Source: Catenulispora sp. EB89
GTDB lineage: Bacteria; Actinomycetota; Actinomycetes; Streptomycetales; Catenulisporaceae
Length of the DNA stretch: 64,000 bases
Assembly: GCF_041261445.1 (NCBI RefSeq)
Contig: NZ_JBGCCU010000005.1
Location: 434,001-498,000, forward strand
Direction of reading: 5' to 3'
The notes below the pieces were generated by a model. It saw only the letters and a list, made by a program, of their open reading frames with translations. It had not been told where the DNA came from and did not search any database. A program made the position numbers and the translations under genes. Of this stretch, positions 1-10,357 are shown one piece after another. Every line of letters starts with the position of its first letter. Positions within the stretch are counted from its first letter, which is position 1.

Positions 1-575
1 GGACGGATATATGGGGACGTACTTCTATCCCGCGCTTGTACGCGTGTGGAGAGGCCGCCTGTACCGGAGTGCACGGAGCGAACCGCTTGGCGTCCAACTC
101 TTTGTTGGAAGGACTCGTCTTCGCAGAGCGCATCGGTGCGGATCTCGCCAAGCGTCTGCCGTGGACGGAGACTCCGGTTCCGGTAGAGGCTCCTGAGGAC
201 GTGGAAGACGTTCTGCTGGAGCCGTCGGTGATGGCCGAGGTGCAGCACACCATGACCGCCGGCGCAGGTGTCCTGCGCAGTGCGCAGTCGCTGGACCGTA
301 CCGCCGGCGAACTGGAGCAGCTGGCCGGGCACGCCTCCGAGGCCCCGCACCTGGAGGCGTGGGAGGCGACGAACCTGCACCTGCTGGCCAGCGCGCTGGT
401 GAAGGGTGCGGCTCTGCGCAACGAGACTCGCGGGTCGCACTGGCGTGAGGACTTCCCGGACAGCGGGGACCGCTGGCTGGTGCGCCTGGCGACGCGTTTG
501 GATCCCGGGACCGGGAAGCTGGTCACTGAGAAGCAGCCGCTGCGCAGTGCAGAAATGGATGGAGTGAAGCCCTGA
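1..575 (+). CDS. nadB: L-aspartate oxidase NadB, C-terminal part
   Basis: This is the 3' end of the flavoenzyme that oxidises L-aspartate to iminoaspartate, the first step of de novo NAD synthesis. The frame is open from base 3. The visible part begins in the FAD-binding region with the family signature [20 protein letters not shown], followed by [12 protein letters not shown]. The helical C-terminal domain follows (about 130 residues), ending at the stop at 573-575. That stop overlaps the nadC start in an ATGA junction, so the genes are translationally coupled. The catalytic N-terminal part lies outside the window. The identification is secure from the signature and from the nadC neighbour. 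Confidence 0.95.
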   Translation, partial: TDIWGRTSIPRLYACGEAACTGVHGANRLASNSLLEGLVFAERIGADLAKRLPWTETPVPVEAPEDVEDVLLEPSVMAEVQHTMTAGAGVLRSAQSLDRTAGELEQLAGHASEAPHLEAWEATNLHLLASALVKGAALRNETRGSHWREDFPDSGDRWLVRLATRLDPGTGKLVTEKQPLRSAEMDGVKP

Positions 576-1483
576 TGAGCTCGTTGTCCCCGGACGTCGC
601 CAAGGCGCTGATCGATGGTGGGCTGGACCCGGAGTACGTGGCTTCGGTGATCATGATGGCCCTGGACGAGGACCTGGCCGACGGGCCGGACGTCACGACC
701 GAGGCGACGGTCTCGGCCGACGCGATGGACACCGCGGACTTCGCGGCGCGCGCGCCGGGCGTCGCCGCGGGGGTTCCGGTGGCCGCGGCGGTGTTCGACC
801 TCGTGTCGCAGGGCACGGCGAAGATCCAGCAGGTGGTGAAGGACGGCGACCGGGTGGAGCCCGGCACTGTCCTGTTCACTGTCACCGGCGCTACGCGGGA
901 TCTCCTTACTGGCGAACGCACTGCGTTGAACCTCCTGTGTCACCTCTCAGGGATCGCTACGCAGACCCGCCTCTGGGTGGACGCGGTAGAGGGCACAGGC
1001 GCGAAGATCCGTGACACCCGTAAGACGACGCCCGGGCTGCGTTCTCTGGAGAAGTACGCAGTGCGGTGCGGCGGCGGCGTGAACCACCGCATGACGTTGT
1101 CCGACGCCGGTCTGGTGAAGGACAACCACGTGGTGGCCGCCGGCGGCGTCGTGCAGGCCTTCGAGGCGGTGCGCAAGGCGCACCCGGGGCTGCCGATCGA
1201 GGTCGAGATCGACTCGCTGGAGCAGCTGCCCGGGGTGCTCGCGGCCGGCGCCGAGCTGATCCTGCTGGACAACTTCACGCCGGAGCGGATGCGCGCGGCG
1301 GTGCAGATCACCGGGCGCAACGAGCTGTACGGCCGGACTCGGCTGGAGGCGTCCGGCGGGCTGACGCTGGACCTGGCCCGCGCCGTCGCCGAGACCGGGG
1401 TCGACTACCTCTCGATCGGCGCGCTGACCCACTCGGCGCCGATCCTGGACATCGGCTCGGACTTCCGCGAAGAAGGGAAGTAG
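575..1483 (+). CDS. nadC: Nicotinate-nucleotide diphosphorylase (carboxylating)
   Basis: Quinolinate phosphoribosyltransferase converts quinolinate and PRPP to nicotinate mononucleotide with loss of CO2. The 302-residue length is normal. Visible family motifs are ERTALNLL near residue 115, DTRKTTPGLR, EKYAVRCGGG with NHR, KDNH, the EVE/LLDN barrel strands and the C-terminal EASGG and SIGALTHS phosphate-binding segments. The ATG overlaps the nadB stop. The stop is 4 nt before the coaX GTG, so nadB-nadC-coaX form one cofactor operon, an order common in actinobacteria. Confidence 0.97.
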   Translation: MSSLSPDVAKALIDGGLDPEYVASVIMMALDEDLADGPDVTTEATVSADAMDTADFAARAPGVAAGVPVAAAVFDLVSQGTAKIQQVVKDGDRVEPGTVLFTVTGATRDLLTGERTALNLLCHLSGIATQTRLWVDAVEGTGAKIRDTRKTTPGLRSLEKYAVRCGGGVNHRMTLSDAGLVKDNHVVAAGGVVQAFEAVRKAHPGLPIEVEIDSLEQLPGVLAAGAELILLDNFTPERMRAAVQITGRNELYGRTRLEASGGLTLDLARAVAETGVDYLSIGALTHSAPILDIGSDFREEGK

Positions 1484-1487
1484 CTCT

Positions 1488-2276
1488 GTGCTTCTGACCA
1501 TTGACGTCGGCAACACGCAGACCGTTTACGGGCTGTTCGAGGGCGAGGAGATCGTCGACCACTGGCGGGTGGCCACGGATCCGCGCCGGACGTCCGACGA
1601 GCTCTCGGTGATGACGCAGGGGCTGCTGAGCCAGCACCCGACGGCGGGCAAGCCCGGCGGCCTGACCGGGCTGTCGATCTGCTCCACGGTGCCGTCGGTG
1701 CTGCACGAGATGCGGGACATGAGCAAGCGGCACTACGGGGACGTCCCCACGGTGCTGGTGGAGCCCGGAGTGAAGACCGGCGTGCCGATCCTGGTCGACA
1801 ACCCGAAGGAAGTCGGCGCGGACCGGATCATGAACGCCCTGGCCGCGCACTACCTCTACGACGGCCCGGTGATCGTGGTCGACTTCGGGACGGCGACGTC
1901 CTTCGACGCGGTCTCGGCCAAGGGCGAGTTCCTCGGCGGCGCCATAGCGCCCGGGATCGAGATATCGGTCGAGGCGCTGGGGATGCGCGGGGCGCAGCTG
2001 CGGAAGATCGAGCTGACCAAGCCGCGGAGCATCATCGGGAAGAACACCGTCGAGTGCATGCAGTCCGGGATCCTCTACGGGTTCGCGGGGCAGGTCGACG
2101 GAGTGGTGCACCGGATGGCCGAGGAGATGGCCGAGGATCCGGACGACGTGACGGTGGTCGCCACCGGCGGGCTGGCGTCGCTGGTGCTGGACGAGTCCGA
2201 GGTCGTGGACGTGCACGAGCCGTGGCTGACGCTGGTCGGGCTGCGGCTGGTCTATGAGCGGAACAGCGGGAGCTGA
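1488..2276 (+). CDS. coaX: Type III pantothenate kinase
   Basis: This enzyme phosphorylates pantothenate in the first committed step of coenzyme A synthesis. The 262-residue protein has the ASKHA-fold marks of type III kinases: DVGNTQTVYGLF at the N-terminus (Asp6), GADRIMNALAAHYLY, the VDFGTATSFD phosphate segment and GGAIAPGIEIS. GTG at 1488 is chosen because it gives the complete DVGNT motif. It has an AGAAGGGAAG ribosome-binding site inside the end of nadC. It is the last gene of the operon and is followed by a strong hairpin. Confidence 0.95.
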   Translation: MLLTIDVGNTQTVYGLFEGEEIVDHWRVATDPRRTSDELSVMTQGLLSQHPTAGKPGGLTGLSICSTVPSVLHEMRDMSKRHYGDVPTVLVEPGVKTGVPILVDNPKEVGADRIMNALAAHYLYDGPVIVVDFGTATSFDAVSAKGEFLGGAIAPGIEISVEALGMRGAQLRKIELTKPRSIIGKNTVECMQSGILYGFAGQVDGVVHRMAEEMAEDPDDVTVVATGGLASLVLDESEVVDVHEPWLTLVGLRLVYERNSGS

Positions 2277-2290
2277 TTCCTCAAGAGTGC

Positions 2291-2331
2291 GCGGGACAGC
2301 GGGACAAGCGGGACAGCGGGACAAGCGGGAC
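2291..2331. repeat. 17-bp tandem repeat after coaX
   Basis: Two perfect copies of GCGGGACAGCGGGACAA lie at 2291-2307 and 2308-2324. A partial third copy (GCGGGAC) leads straight into the terminator stem. It lies in the untranslated tail of the operon. No function is visible; slippage during replication could explain it. Confidence 0.8.
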
Positions 2332-2366
2332 GGCGGGCGACCGGAAACGGTTCGGCCGCCGTCCCG
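2326..2366 (+). terminator. Hairpin terminator of the nadBC-coaX operon
   Basis: An 11-bp perfect stem pairs CGGGACGGCGG (2326-2336) with CCGCCGTCCCG (2356-2366). The loop folds again as ACCG-GAAA-CGGT (2340-2351), a GNRA-type tetraloop. There is no U tract, which is usual for actinobacterial terminators. It sits 50 nt after the coaX stop. Confidence 0.75.
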
Positions 2367-2488
2367 TTCGCGTGTTGCGTGGCGATCGCCGAGATCCTGG
2401 CAGCGCCCGCGAACACCGGCCGGAGTCACCCCGACCGCCCCGCCGCCTGGACCGGCCGGCGACGCCCCGCCCGCCACGTGGTATTCGG

Positions 2489-2519
2489 TTGCGACCCGGT
2501 GAACCCGGCCAAGTAGCCT
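2489..2519 (+). promoter_or_regulatory. Candidate lysS promoter, leaderless
   Basis: TTGCGA (2489-2494) and TAGCCT (2514-2519) are separated by 19 nt. The -10 ends 6 nt before the lysS ATG, which would make the transcript leaderless or nearly so. Confidence 0.45.
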
Positions 2520-2525
2520 TGACCC

Positions 2526-4046
2526 ATGACCGAAACCACCCCGCCTCCGGCGCAGCCCGAGTCCGACCTCCCCGAGCAGATCCGCATCCGCCGGGAGAAG
2601 CTGGACAAACTGCGCGAGCGCGGCGTGGACCCGTATCCGGTCGGGTATCCGCGGACCGCGACCATCGGGGAGCTGCGCGCCGAGTACGGCGACCTGGAGG
2701 CGGACACCGCCACCGGGCAGCGGGCCGGGATCGCCGGGCGGGTCGTGCTGTCGCGGACCGGGGGCAAGCTCTGCTTCGCCACGCTGCGGGAGGGCGAGTT
2801 CGAGATCCAGGCGATGTTCTCGCTGGACCGGCTCGGGGCGGAGTCGCTGGAGGAGTGGAAGGGCGACGTCGACCTCGGGGACCTGGTCGGGGTCACTGGT
2901 GAGATCATCACCTCGCGGCGCGGGGAGCTCTCCATCATGGTCGAGAGCTGGGCCATCACCTCGAAGTGCCTGCGGCCGCTGCCGGACAAGCACAAGGGGC
3001 TCACCGACCCCGAGGCGCGGGTGCGGCAGCGCTATGTCGACCTGATCGTGAACCCCGAGGCGCGGCGGATGCTGTTCACCCGCTCGGACCTGGTGCGCTC
3101 GCTGCGCTCCAGCCTCGCCGAGCGCGGGTACACCGAGGTCGAGACGCCGATGCTGCAGCCGATCCACGGCGGCGCCAACGCCCGGCCCTTCGAGACGCAC
3201 ATCAACGCCTACGACATGAAGCTCTACCTGCGCATCGCGCCGGAGCTCTACCTCAAGCGGCTGCTGGTCGGCGGGGTGGAGAAGGTCTTCGAGATCAACC
3301 GGAACTTCCGGAACGAGGGTGCGGACTCCACGCACAGCCCCGAGTTCACCATGCTGGAGGCCTATGAGGTCTACGGCGACTACGACGTCATGCAGAAGCT
3401 GACGCAGTCGGTGATCCAGGAGGGCGCCGCGGCGATCTTCGGGTCGCAGGTGGCCCGGCGGGTGAACGCCGAGGGCGAGGTCGAGGAGTTCGACATCAGC
3501 GGCGACTGGAAGTCCGTCACGGTCAACGACGCGATCTCCGCCGCGCTCGGCGAGGAGGTCTCCGCGGACACCGAGATCGGCGCGCTGAAGAAGCTCTGCG
3601 ACGCCGCGGGCATCCCCTACGCGCCGGGCTGGACCCGCGGCCAGGTGGTGCTGGAGATGTACGAGCACCTGGTCGAGGACAAGACCGTGCAGCCGACGTT
3701 CTACCGGGACTTCCCGAAGGACGTCTCGCCGCTGACCCGGGCGCACCGGCGGGACCCGCGCCTGGCCGAGCGCTGGGACCTGGTCGGCTGGGGCGCGGAG
3801 ATCGGCACCGGCTACTCCGAGCTGATCGACCCGGTGGACCAGCGCGAGCGCTTCACGGAGCAGTCGCTGCTGGCCGCCGGCGGCGACCCGGACGCGATGC
3901 AGCTGGACGAGGACTTCCTGCGCGCGCTGGAGTACGCCATGCCGCCGGCCGGCGGCATCGGGGCGGGTATCGACCGGATTCTGATGGCGCTCACCGGCCG
4001 CCTGATTCGGGAGACCATCCTGTTCCCGTTCGTGAAGCCGGCGTAG
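2526..4046 (+). CDS. lysS: Lysine--tRNA ligase, class II
   Basis: This enzyme charges tRNA-Lys with lysine. The 506-residue protein has the class II architecture: an N-terminal OB-fold anticodon-binding domain (about residues 50-165), then the catalytic domain. Motif 2 is visible in FEINRNFRNEG followed by HSPEFTMLEAY. Motif 3 is visible in GIGAGIDRILMALTG followed by RETILFPFVKP at the C-terminus. The ATG is supported by a -10 hexamer just upstream and by the usual short polar N-terminus. No paralogue or fused domain is seen. Confidence 0.96.
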   Translation: MTETTPPPAQPESDLPEQIRIRREKLDKLRERGVDPYPVGYPRTATIGELRAEYGDLEADTATGQRAGIAGRVVLSRTGGKLCFATLREGEFEIQAMFSLDRLGAESLEEWKGDVDLGDLVGVTGEIITSRRGELSIMVESWAITSKCLRPLPDKHKGLTDPEARVRQRYVDLIVNPEARRMLFTRSDLVRSLRSSLAERGYTEVETPMLQPIHGGANARPFETHINAYDMKLYLRIAPELYLKRLLVGGVEKVFEINRNFRNEGADSTHSPEFTMLEAYEVYGDYDVMQKLTQSVIQEGAAAIFGSQVARRVNAEGEVEEFDISGDWKSVTVNDAISAALGEEVSADTEIGALKKLCDAAGIPYAPGWTRGQVVLEMYEHLVEDKTVQPTFYRDFPKDVSPLTRAHRRDPRLAERWDLVGWGAEIGTGYSELIDPVDQRERFTEQSLLAAGGDPDAMQLDEDFLRALEYAMPPAGGIGAGIDRILMALTGRLIRETILFPFVKPA

Positions 4047-4099
4047 GTAGTCTGGCCGCACCGACAAACGCCTCGTTCAGCCGAGGGGGAAGCGACACG

Positions 4100-4288
4100 A
4101 TGATGGGCAATCTGGGCCTTTACGTTCCGTCTTTTGTAGTGGCGGTGGCGTTCATCTACGTCATCAGGCTCATCGTCGTGTCGCAGAACCCTCAGAAGCG
4201 TGCGGAGGCTCGCGCGCGCGAGCTGGAAGCAGAGCGTAATGATCCGCGCTTTGGTTCGAAAGACGGGACTCGCTCTGACGCTGCTTAG
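4100..4288 (+). CDS. Small single-pass membrane protein
   Basis: This 62-residue protein has one hydrophobic helix (about residues 6-27). A charged, helical cytoplasmic tail follows, rich in Arg and Glu (AEARARELEAERND). It has a clear ribosome-binding site (GAGGGGGAAG) upstream of the ATG at 4100; the second Met at 4103 is an alternative. I do not recognise a family. Its place after lysS and before the globin gene gives no firm functional hint. It is a credible gene because of the RBS, the coherent membrane topology and the lack of a competing reading frame. Confidence 0.7.
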   Translation: MMGNLGLYVPSFVVAVAFIYVIRLIVVSQNPQKRAEARARELEAERNDPRFGSKDGTRSDAA

Positions 4289-4309
4289 CGTCCTGTTAAT
4301 GTCGTGCGC

Positions 4310-5677
4310 GTGACGGAAGCTCTGGCTGTGGACGGCGAAAACCTCAACGACGATCTGCTGGCCGGCCGCGCACAGGCGCTGGCTTTGGTCCGGCAGGGGT
4401 TCGCGGCAGTCAGTGCCCGGCCCGAAGTTTTTACCAATTCTTTGTACGAGGACTTCTTCACCTCCAACCCGCGATACCGGAAGTACTTCGCGGCCGGGGA
4501 CGAGGCGCGGCGCGACGAGCGGACGCTGGAGGCCGCGACCCGGGTCGTGGCCGGCCTCGACCGGCCCGGCGCGCTGCTGCCGCTGCTGCGCAGACTCGCT
4601 CTGGAGTACCGCAAGTACGGGGTGCGCGAGCCGCACTACCGCGCCTTCGCCGGGTCGGTGATGACCGCCCTGGAGCGCACCATAGGCGAGGCCTGGACCT
4701 ACGAGGCCGCGGTCGCGTGGGTCGACGAGCTGACCATGGTGGCCTCGGCGATGCTCGGCATCGCCGCCGAGGCCGACGCGCAGGGGCCGGCCTACTGGGA
4801 GGCCGAGGTCGTCGCGGTCGACCGGATGGCGGAGGACGTGGTCCGGCTGCGGGTCCGCACCGCGTTCCCGTACCCCTACCAGGCCGGACAGTACGCCGCG
4901 ATCGAGCTCGGCCGGCTGCCGTGGGTCTGGCGGGACTTCTCCTTCGCGGCCGCGCCGCAGGCCGGCCCGGAAGACCCGGAGCACTCGGTCCTGGAGTTCC
5001 ACGTCCAGCGCACCGCCGACGGCCGCCTGAGCAACGTCGTCCACGACGAGCTGGAGCTCGGCGACCGCATCCGGATCGCCGCCCCGGCCGGTGACCTGGC
5101 CTTCCCGGCCGGGGCCTCGCGGCTGATCGCGGTCGGGCACGGCACCGGGCTGGCGCCCATCGCCGCGCTGCTGCAGGACGCCGCCGCGGCCGGGGACGAC
5201 CGGCCGGTGCACGTCGTGGTGGGGAACTCGCTGAACGCGGCGAAGCCCGCCAAGAAGACCGCCGCGGCCCAGAAAGCCCAGAAGGCCGCCAAGGCCGCGG
5301 GTAAGGCGGCGGCTCCGGGCTCGGCAGGCTCGGCGGCGGCCAAGAAGGCCCAGCAGGCGGCGAAGGCGGCCGCTGAGAGCGCCGAGGCCGCCGCGGGCAC
5401 AGAGGGCACAGAGGGCGCCGACCAGGAGCACTACCTCACCGAACACCTGGCCGAGCTGGCCGCCGCGCACGGCAACGCCACGGTGGTCTTCGTCGGTGCC
5501 GCCGAGGAATTGCCTCAGCATCTGGACGAGTACGTCAAGCGCCTGGCCGACGGCGGGACACTGTCCGGGTGGGGCGGCGTGGCCGTCGGCTCGACCGGCA
5601 CGGTCCAGGCCTGCCTCGGCGTCCTGGCCGCCGCCGGGGCCGATCCCGCCGACGTGAGAAGCGACCTTTTCGGATGA
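4310..5677 (+). CDS. Globin-flavoreductase (flavohaemoglobin-like) with a variant haem site
   Basis: The first ~150 residues align with the globin domain of flavohaemoglobins. A ferredoxin-reductase-type FAD domain (RDFS in place of RxYS) and an NAD domain with GHGTGLAP follow. Family members detoxify nitric oxide. Aligned by eye with E. coli Hmp (ALLPAVEKIAQKH), this protein reads ALLPLLRRLALEY, so the proximal haem His is replaced by Tyr; the distal-side Tyr (LYEDFF) is kept. The NAD domain is interrupted at about residues 305-370 by a low-complexity Ala/Lys/Glu stretch resembling histone-H1-like tails. GTG 4310 is preferred over 4304 because TAATGT (4297-4302) lies 7 nt upstream of it. The stop overlaps the next gene (ATGA). 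Activity as a nitric oxide dioxygenase is uncertain. Confidence 0.85.
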   Translation: MTEALAVDGENLNDDLLAGRAQALALVRQGFAAVSARPEVFTNSLYEDFFTSNPRYRKYFAAGDEARRDERTLEAATRVVAGLDRPGALLPLLRRLALEYRKYGVREPHYRAFAGSVMTALERTIGEAWTYEAAVAWVDELTMVASAMLGIAAEADAQGPAYWEAEVVAVDRMAEDVVRLRVRTAFPYPYQAGQYAAIELGRLPWVWRDFSFAAAPQAGPEDPEHSVLEFHVQRTADGRLSNVVHDELELGDRIRIAAPAGDLAFPAGASRLIAVGHGTGLAPIAALLQDAAAAGDDRPVHVVVGNSLNAAKPAKKTAAAQKAQKAAKAAGKAAAPGSAGSAAAKKAQQAAKAAAESAEAAAGTEGTEGADQEHYLTEHLAELAAAHGNATVVFVGAAEELPQHLDEYVKRLADGGTLSGWGGVAVGSTGTVQACLGVLAAAGADPADVRSDLFG

Positions 5678-6192
5678 CATCCTCCCTGTCCGCCGCCGAT
5701 ATCACCGTGCGGCGGGCCCGCACCGACGATGTCGGGGCGATCCGCGAACTCCTGGGCCGTTACAAAGGCATCCTCCTGGACAAGCCGGACGTCACGCTTT
5801 TCGAGGACATCCAGGAGTTCTGGGTGGCCGAACACGACGGCGACGGCCGGGTGATCGGATGCGGCGCCTTGCACGTCATCTGGCTGGATCTCGCGGAAGT
5901 GCGCACGCTGGCGGTGGACCCGGAATGCCGGGGTATGGGAGTCGGCGCGCGAATCCTTGACAAACTAGTCCGTACCGCCGCGCGCATCGGTGTTCGCCGG
6001 CTGTTCTGCCTGACGTTCGAAGTGGACTTCTTCGCCGCGCACGGATTCTCCGAGATCAGCGGCGTCCCGGTCCCGCCGCAGATCGAAGCCGAACTGTCGA
6101 AGTCGCCGGACGGCGGGGTCGCGGAGTTCCTCGACTTGGAGCAGGTCAAACCCAACACTCTGGGCAATACGCGCATGCTGCGGATCTTGTAG
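5674..6192 (+). CDS. Amino-acid N-acetyltransferase, GNAT (N-acetylglutamate-synthase type)
   Basis: This 172-residue protein has the GNAT fold. VRRARTDDVGAIREL starts the fold, LAEVRTLAVDPECRG is strand 4, and GMGVGARILDKLV is the acetyl-CoA pyrophosphate loop. The C-terminal VKPNTLGNTRML motif is characteristic of the short actinobacterial ArgA-like enzymes that acetylate glutamate for arginine synthesis. ATG 5674 overlaps the preceding stop. A longer open frame upstream is read-through inside the flavoreductase gene and lacks a start that would suit this family. Confidence 0.85.
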   Translation: MTSSLSAADITVRRARTDDVGAIRELLGRYKGILLDKPDVTLFEDIQEFWVAEHDGDGRVIGCGALHVIWLDLAEVRTLAVDPECRGMGVGARILDKLVRTAARIGVRRLFCLTFEVDFFAAHGFSEISGVPVPPQIEAELSKSPDGGVAEFLDLEQVKPNTLGNTRMLRIL

Positions 6193-6291
6193 GACCCGTC
6201 CGCGGCTCCGGCATGGGATTTGATTTCATCACCGGAATGCGCTTTGCTGACTGGAGGTATATCCCAGAACTGGAGAAAGGCGGGCCGCCCG

Positions 6292-6630
6292 ATGGCCAAG
6301 CGCACCATTGAGGTGTTCCACGACGACCTCGACGGCTCCGAGGGTGCGAGCACTGTGAAGTTCGGCCTCGACGGGAAGTCCTACGAGATCGACCTGTCCG
6401 AGGCGCATGAGAAGGAATTGCGCAAGGCGCTCGAGAAGTACGTCGGTGCCGCGACGCAGGTGACGGCGTCCTCCGCCTCTGCCTCCGGCCGCCGGAAGTA
6501 CGGCACGGGCCCCACGCGCCGCGACACGAAGCACATCCGTGAATGGCTGCGGAACGTCGAGGGCGTGGAAATCAGCGACCGCGGTCGTATTCCCACCGAC
6601 CTGATGAATCGCTACAACGCCGCTCACTAA
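6292..6630 (+). CDS. lsr2: Nucleoid-associated protein Lsr2
   Basis: Lsr2 is an H-NS-like xenogeneic silencer that binds AT-rich DNA in the minor groove and bridges it. The 112-residue length is typical. The N-terminal dimerisation domain begins AKRTIEVFHDDLDGSEG. The C-terminal DNA-binding domain ends with the RGR core in DRGRIPTDLMNRY. ATG 6292 is chosen over an in-frame ATG at 6220 because family members begin MAKR or similar, and GGAGAAAGG precedes 6292. TATATC (6258-6263) is a plausible -10 for a promoter in the upstream gap. Confidence 0.95.
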   Translation: MAKRTIEVFHDDLDGSEGASTVKFGLDGKSYEIDLSEAHEKELRKALEKYVGAATQVTASSASASGRRKYGTGPTRRDTKHIREWLRNVEGVEISDRGRIPTDLMNRYNAAH

Positions 6631-6690
6631 TAACGCCACGGCGCGGTCGGGCCCCCGTCCCCGGCCGACGTCGCGGCGGGTGGGCCCCGT

Positions 6691-7278
6691 TCAGCGCGCG
6701 GCGGCCACCGCCAGCCGGTGGCAGGCCGCGGCGAGGGTGGCCAGCAGGGCGATCAGCTCCGGGGCTTCGGGCAACCCCGGGGTCGGGTAGGAGGGGCGGC
6801 GTGCCGCGCCGTCCGCCCGGGCAGAGCCCTCGGGACCCTCAACGTCTTCAGTTTTCCCGGCCTGGAGTTTCCCGGCCTGGAGCGCCGCACCGGCGCCGTT
6901 GTGCAGGGCGTCGGTGTCATCGGCGGCAGGGGTGGCACGGGTAGCGGCGGCAGCGGCCGCAGCCGTGGCGGCGCCGGCCGGGCCACCCGGGCCACCGGGA
7001 CGCTGCATCGGCACCGTGGCCGGATGCAGCCAGCGGACCGGGGGATCGGTCAGCTGTTCGACCGGCACCGCGGTGAGATCCAGCCGGACGCCGCCCCAGT
7101 CCAGCCATTCCAGCAGCTCGGGCAGGTCTTCGGCGCCGCCGGCCGCGACGTAGAACAGCACCCGGCCGCCGGCGGACAGCGCGACCGGTCCCGGCGCCAC
7201 CGCCGGCTGGCCGTATCCCAGCAGTCTGGCCAGCGCTTCGCGCCCCGCGGCTTCCGGTACGGAGACCACGTCCGGCAT
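6691..7278 (-). CDS. Conserved actinobacterial protein of unknown function between lsr2 and clpC
   Basis: This 195-residue protein has an N-terminal half (FYVAAGGAEDLPELLEWLDWG) that looks folded. A low-complexity Ala/Gly linker follows (about residues 95-160), then a helical C-terminal segment (ELIALLATLAAACHRLAVAA). From memory, a small minus-strand gene of this kind (SCO3374-like) lies between lsr2 and clpC in Streptomyces; that position is the main support. A longer plus-strand frame over the same bases runs into clpC and looks like a GC shadow. Its first codon is divergent from clpC across 334 bases of control region. Confidence 0.7.
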   Translation of the reverse strand: MPDVVSVPEAAGREALARLLGYGQPAVAPGPVALSAGGRVLFYVAAGGAEDLPELLEWLDWGGVRLDLTAVPVEQLTDPPVRWLHPATVPMQRPGGPGGPAGAATAAAAAAATRATPAADDTDALHNGAGAALQAGKLQAGKTEDVEGPEGSARADGAARRPSYPTPGLPEAPELIALLATLAAACHRLAVAAAR

Positions 7279-7294
7279 GTGGATCGACCTCCCC

Positions 7295-7308
7295 GTTCGC
7301 TCTTGGCG
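7295..7308. promoter_or_regulatory. Candidate ClgR operator
   Basis: GTTCGCTCTTGGCG fits CGC-Y-N3-R-GCG, the core of the ClgR site as I recall it from corynebacteria and Streptomyces. It differs only at the middle base (T for A). ClgR activates clp genes in actinobacteria, so the place upstream of clpC is apt. It could also act on the divergent gene, whose start is 17 nt away. Confidence 0.35.
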
Positions 7309-7341
7309 TACACCCTATTCGGGTCTGGTGCCCCGGTACCG

Positions 7342-7368
7342 GGAACACCACGTCAGAGGCGGCGAGTT
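7342..7368 (+). promoter_or_regulatory. Candidate sigma-R-type promoter of clpC
   Basis: GGAAC (7342-7346) and GTT (7366-7368) are 19 nt apart. This is close to the GGAAT-N18/19-GTT pattern of the thiol-stress sigma factor SigR, whose regulon includes clpC in Streptomyces. One base of the -35 differs. It would give a leader of about 240 nt. Confidence 0.3.
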
Positions 7369-7612
7369 GGACTAACGGAAGGCCTTGGGAGGAGCGACCG
7401 CCCCGCGGACAACGGGGAAGTCACCCCACCTGCGAGGGAAGGCGGGACTAGCATCGGTTGCGAGCCCGCCTGCCGACCAGGAGGCGAGCTTCTGGTTTGG
7501 CACCGCACGGAACTAGCAACACACCAGGGCAAGCGCACGATCTGTACTGGCGAGCAACCAGTAGTACTTCGATCCATACGTCAGCCCGCGACGCTCCGGG
7601 GAGCGATGAGGA

Positions 7613-10165
<2,553 letters not shown>

Positions 10166-10182
10166 TCGGCTGCGGCTGATCC

Positions 10183-10220
10183 GCTGAGGCTGATGCTGAG
10201 GCTGACTGGCTGAGGCTGAT
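10183..10220. repeat. 12-bp direct repeats after clpC
   Basis: GCTGAGGCTGAT or GCTGAGGCTGAC occurs at 10183-10194, 10195-10206 and 10209-10220. A degenerate GGCTGCGGCTGAT stands just before. The repeats sit between the clpC stop and its terminator. No role is evident. Confidence 0.7.
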
Positions 10221-10248
10221 GGTCTGACCGGCCAGACGGCACGACAAC

Positions 10249-10280
10249 GGCCGCTCATCCCGTTCGCGGGGTGGGCGGCC
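10249..10280 (+). terminator. clpC terminator hairpin
   Basis: GGCCGCTCATCCC (10249-10261) pairs with GGGGTGGGCGGCC (10268-10280) over a six-base loop. The stem contains G-T pairs near its middle. It lies 84 nt after the clpC stop. Confidence 0.7.
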
Positions 10281-10357
10281 GCTGCCGTGTCCGGCGGCGT
10301 TTCGTGTTTGCGGCGGGGGCCGGCGCGCGATTATCGTTCAGCTGAGTTCGTTTCCGA

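Larger units (their letters stand above)
7279..7612. other. Intergenic control region upstream of clpC
   Basis: There are 334 bases without a gene between the divergent small gene and clpC. They hold a ClgR-like dyad (7298-7308) and a sigma-R-like pair of elements (7342-7368), listed separately. The long leader ends with the clpC ribosome-binding site GGGGAG at about 7598-7603. No HspR-type CTTGAGT inverted repeat was seen. Confidence 0.6.

Noticed and set aside
1308-4067. A 919-codon minus-strand open frame across nadC, coaX and lysS
   Set aside because: It lies opposite three clear enzymes and its translation is Arg/Pro/His-rich with no recognisable domain, a normal shadow of GC-rich coding DNA.
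6234-6261. GGAAT-N18-GTAT upstream of lsr2 as a SigR promoter
   Set aside because: The -10 is GTAT rather than GTT, and a housekeeping-like TATATC overlaps it, so the match is too weak to call.
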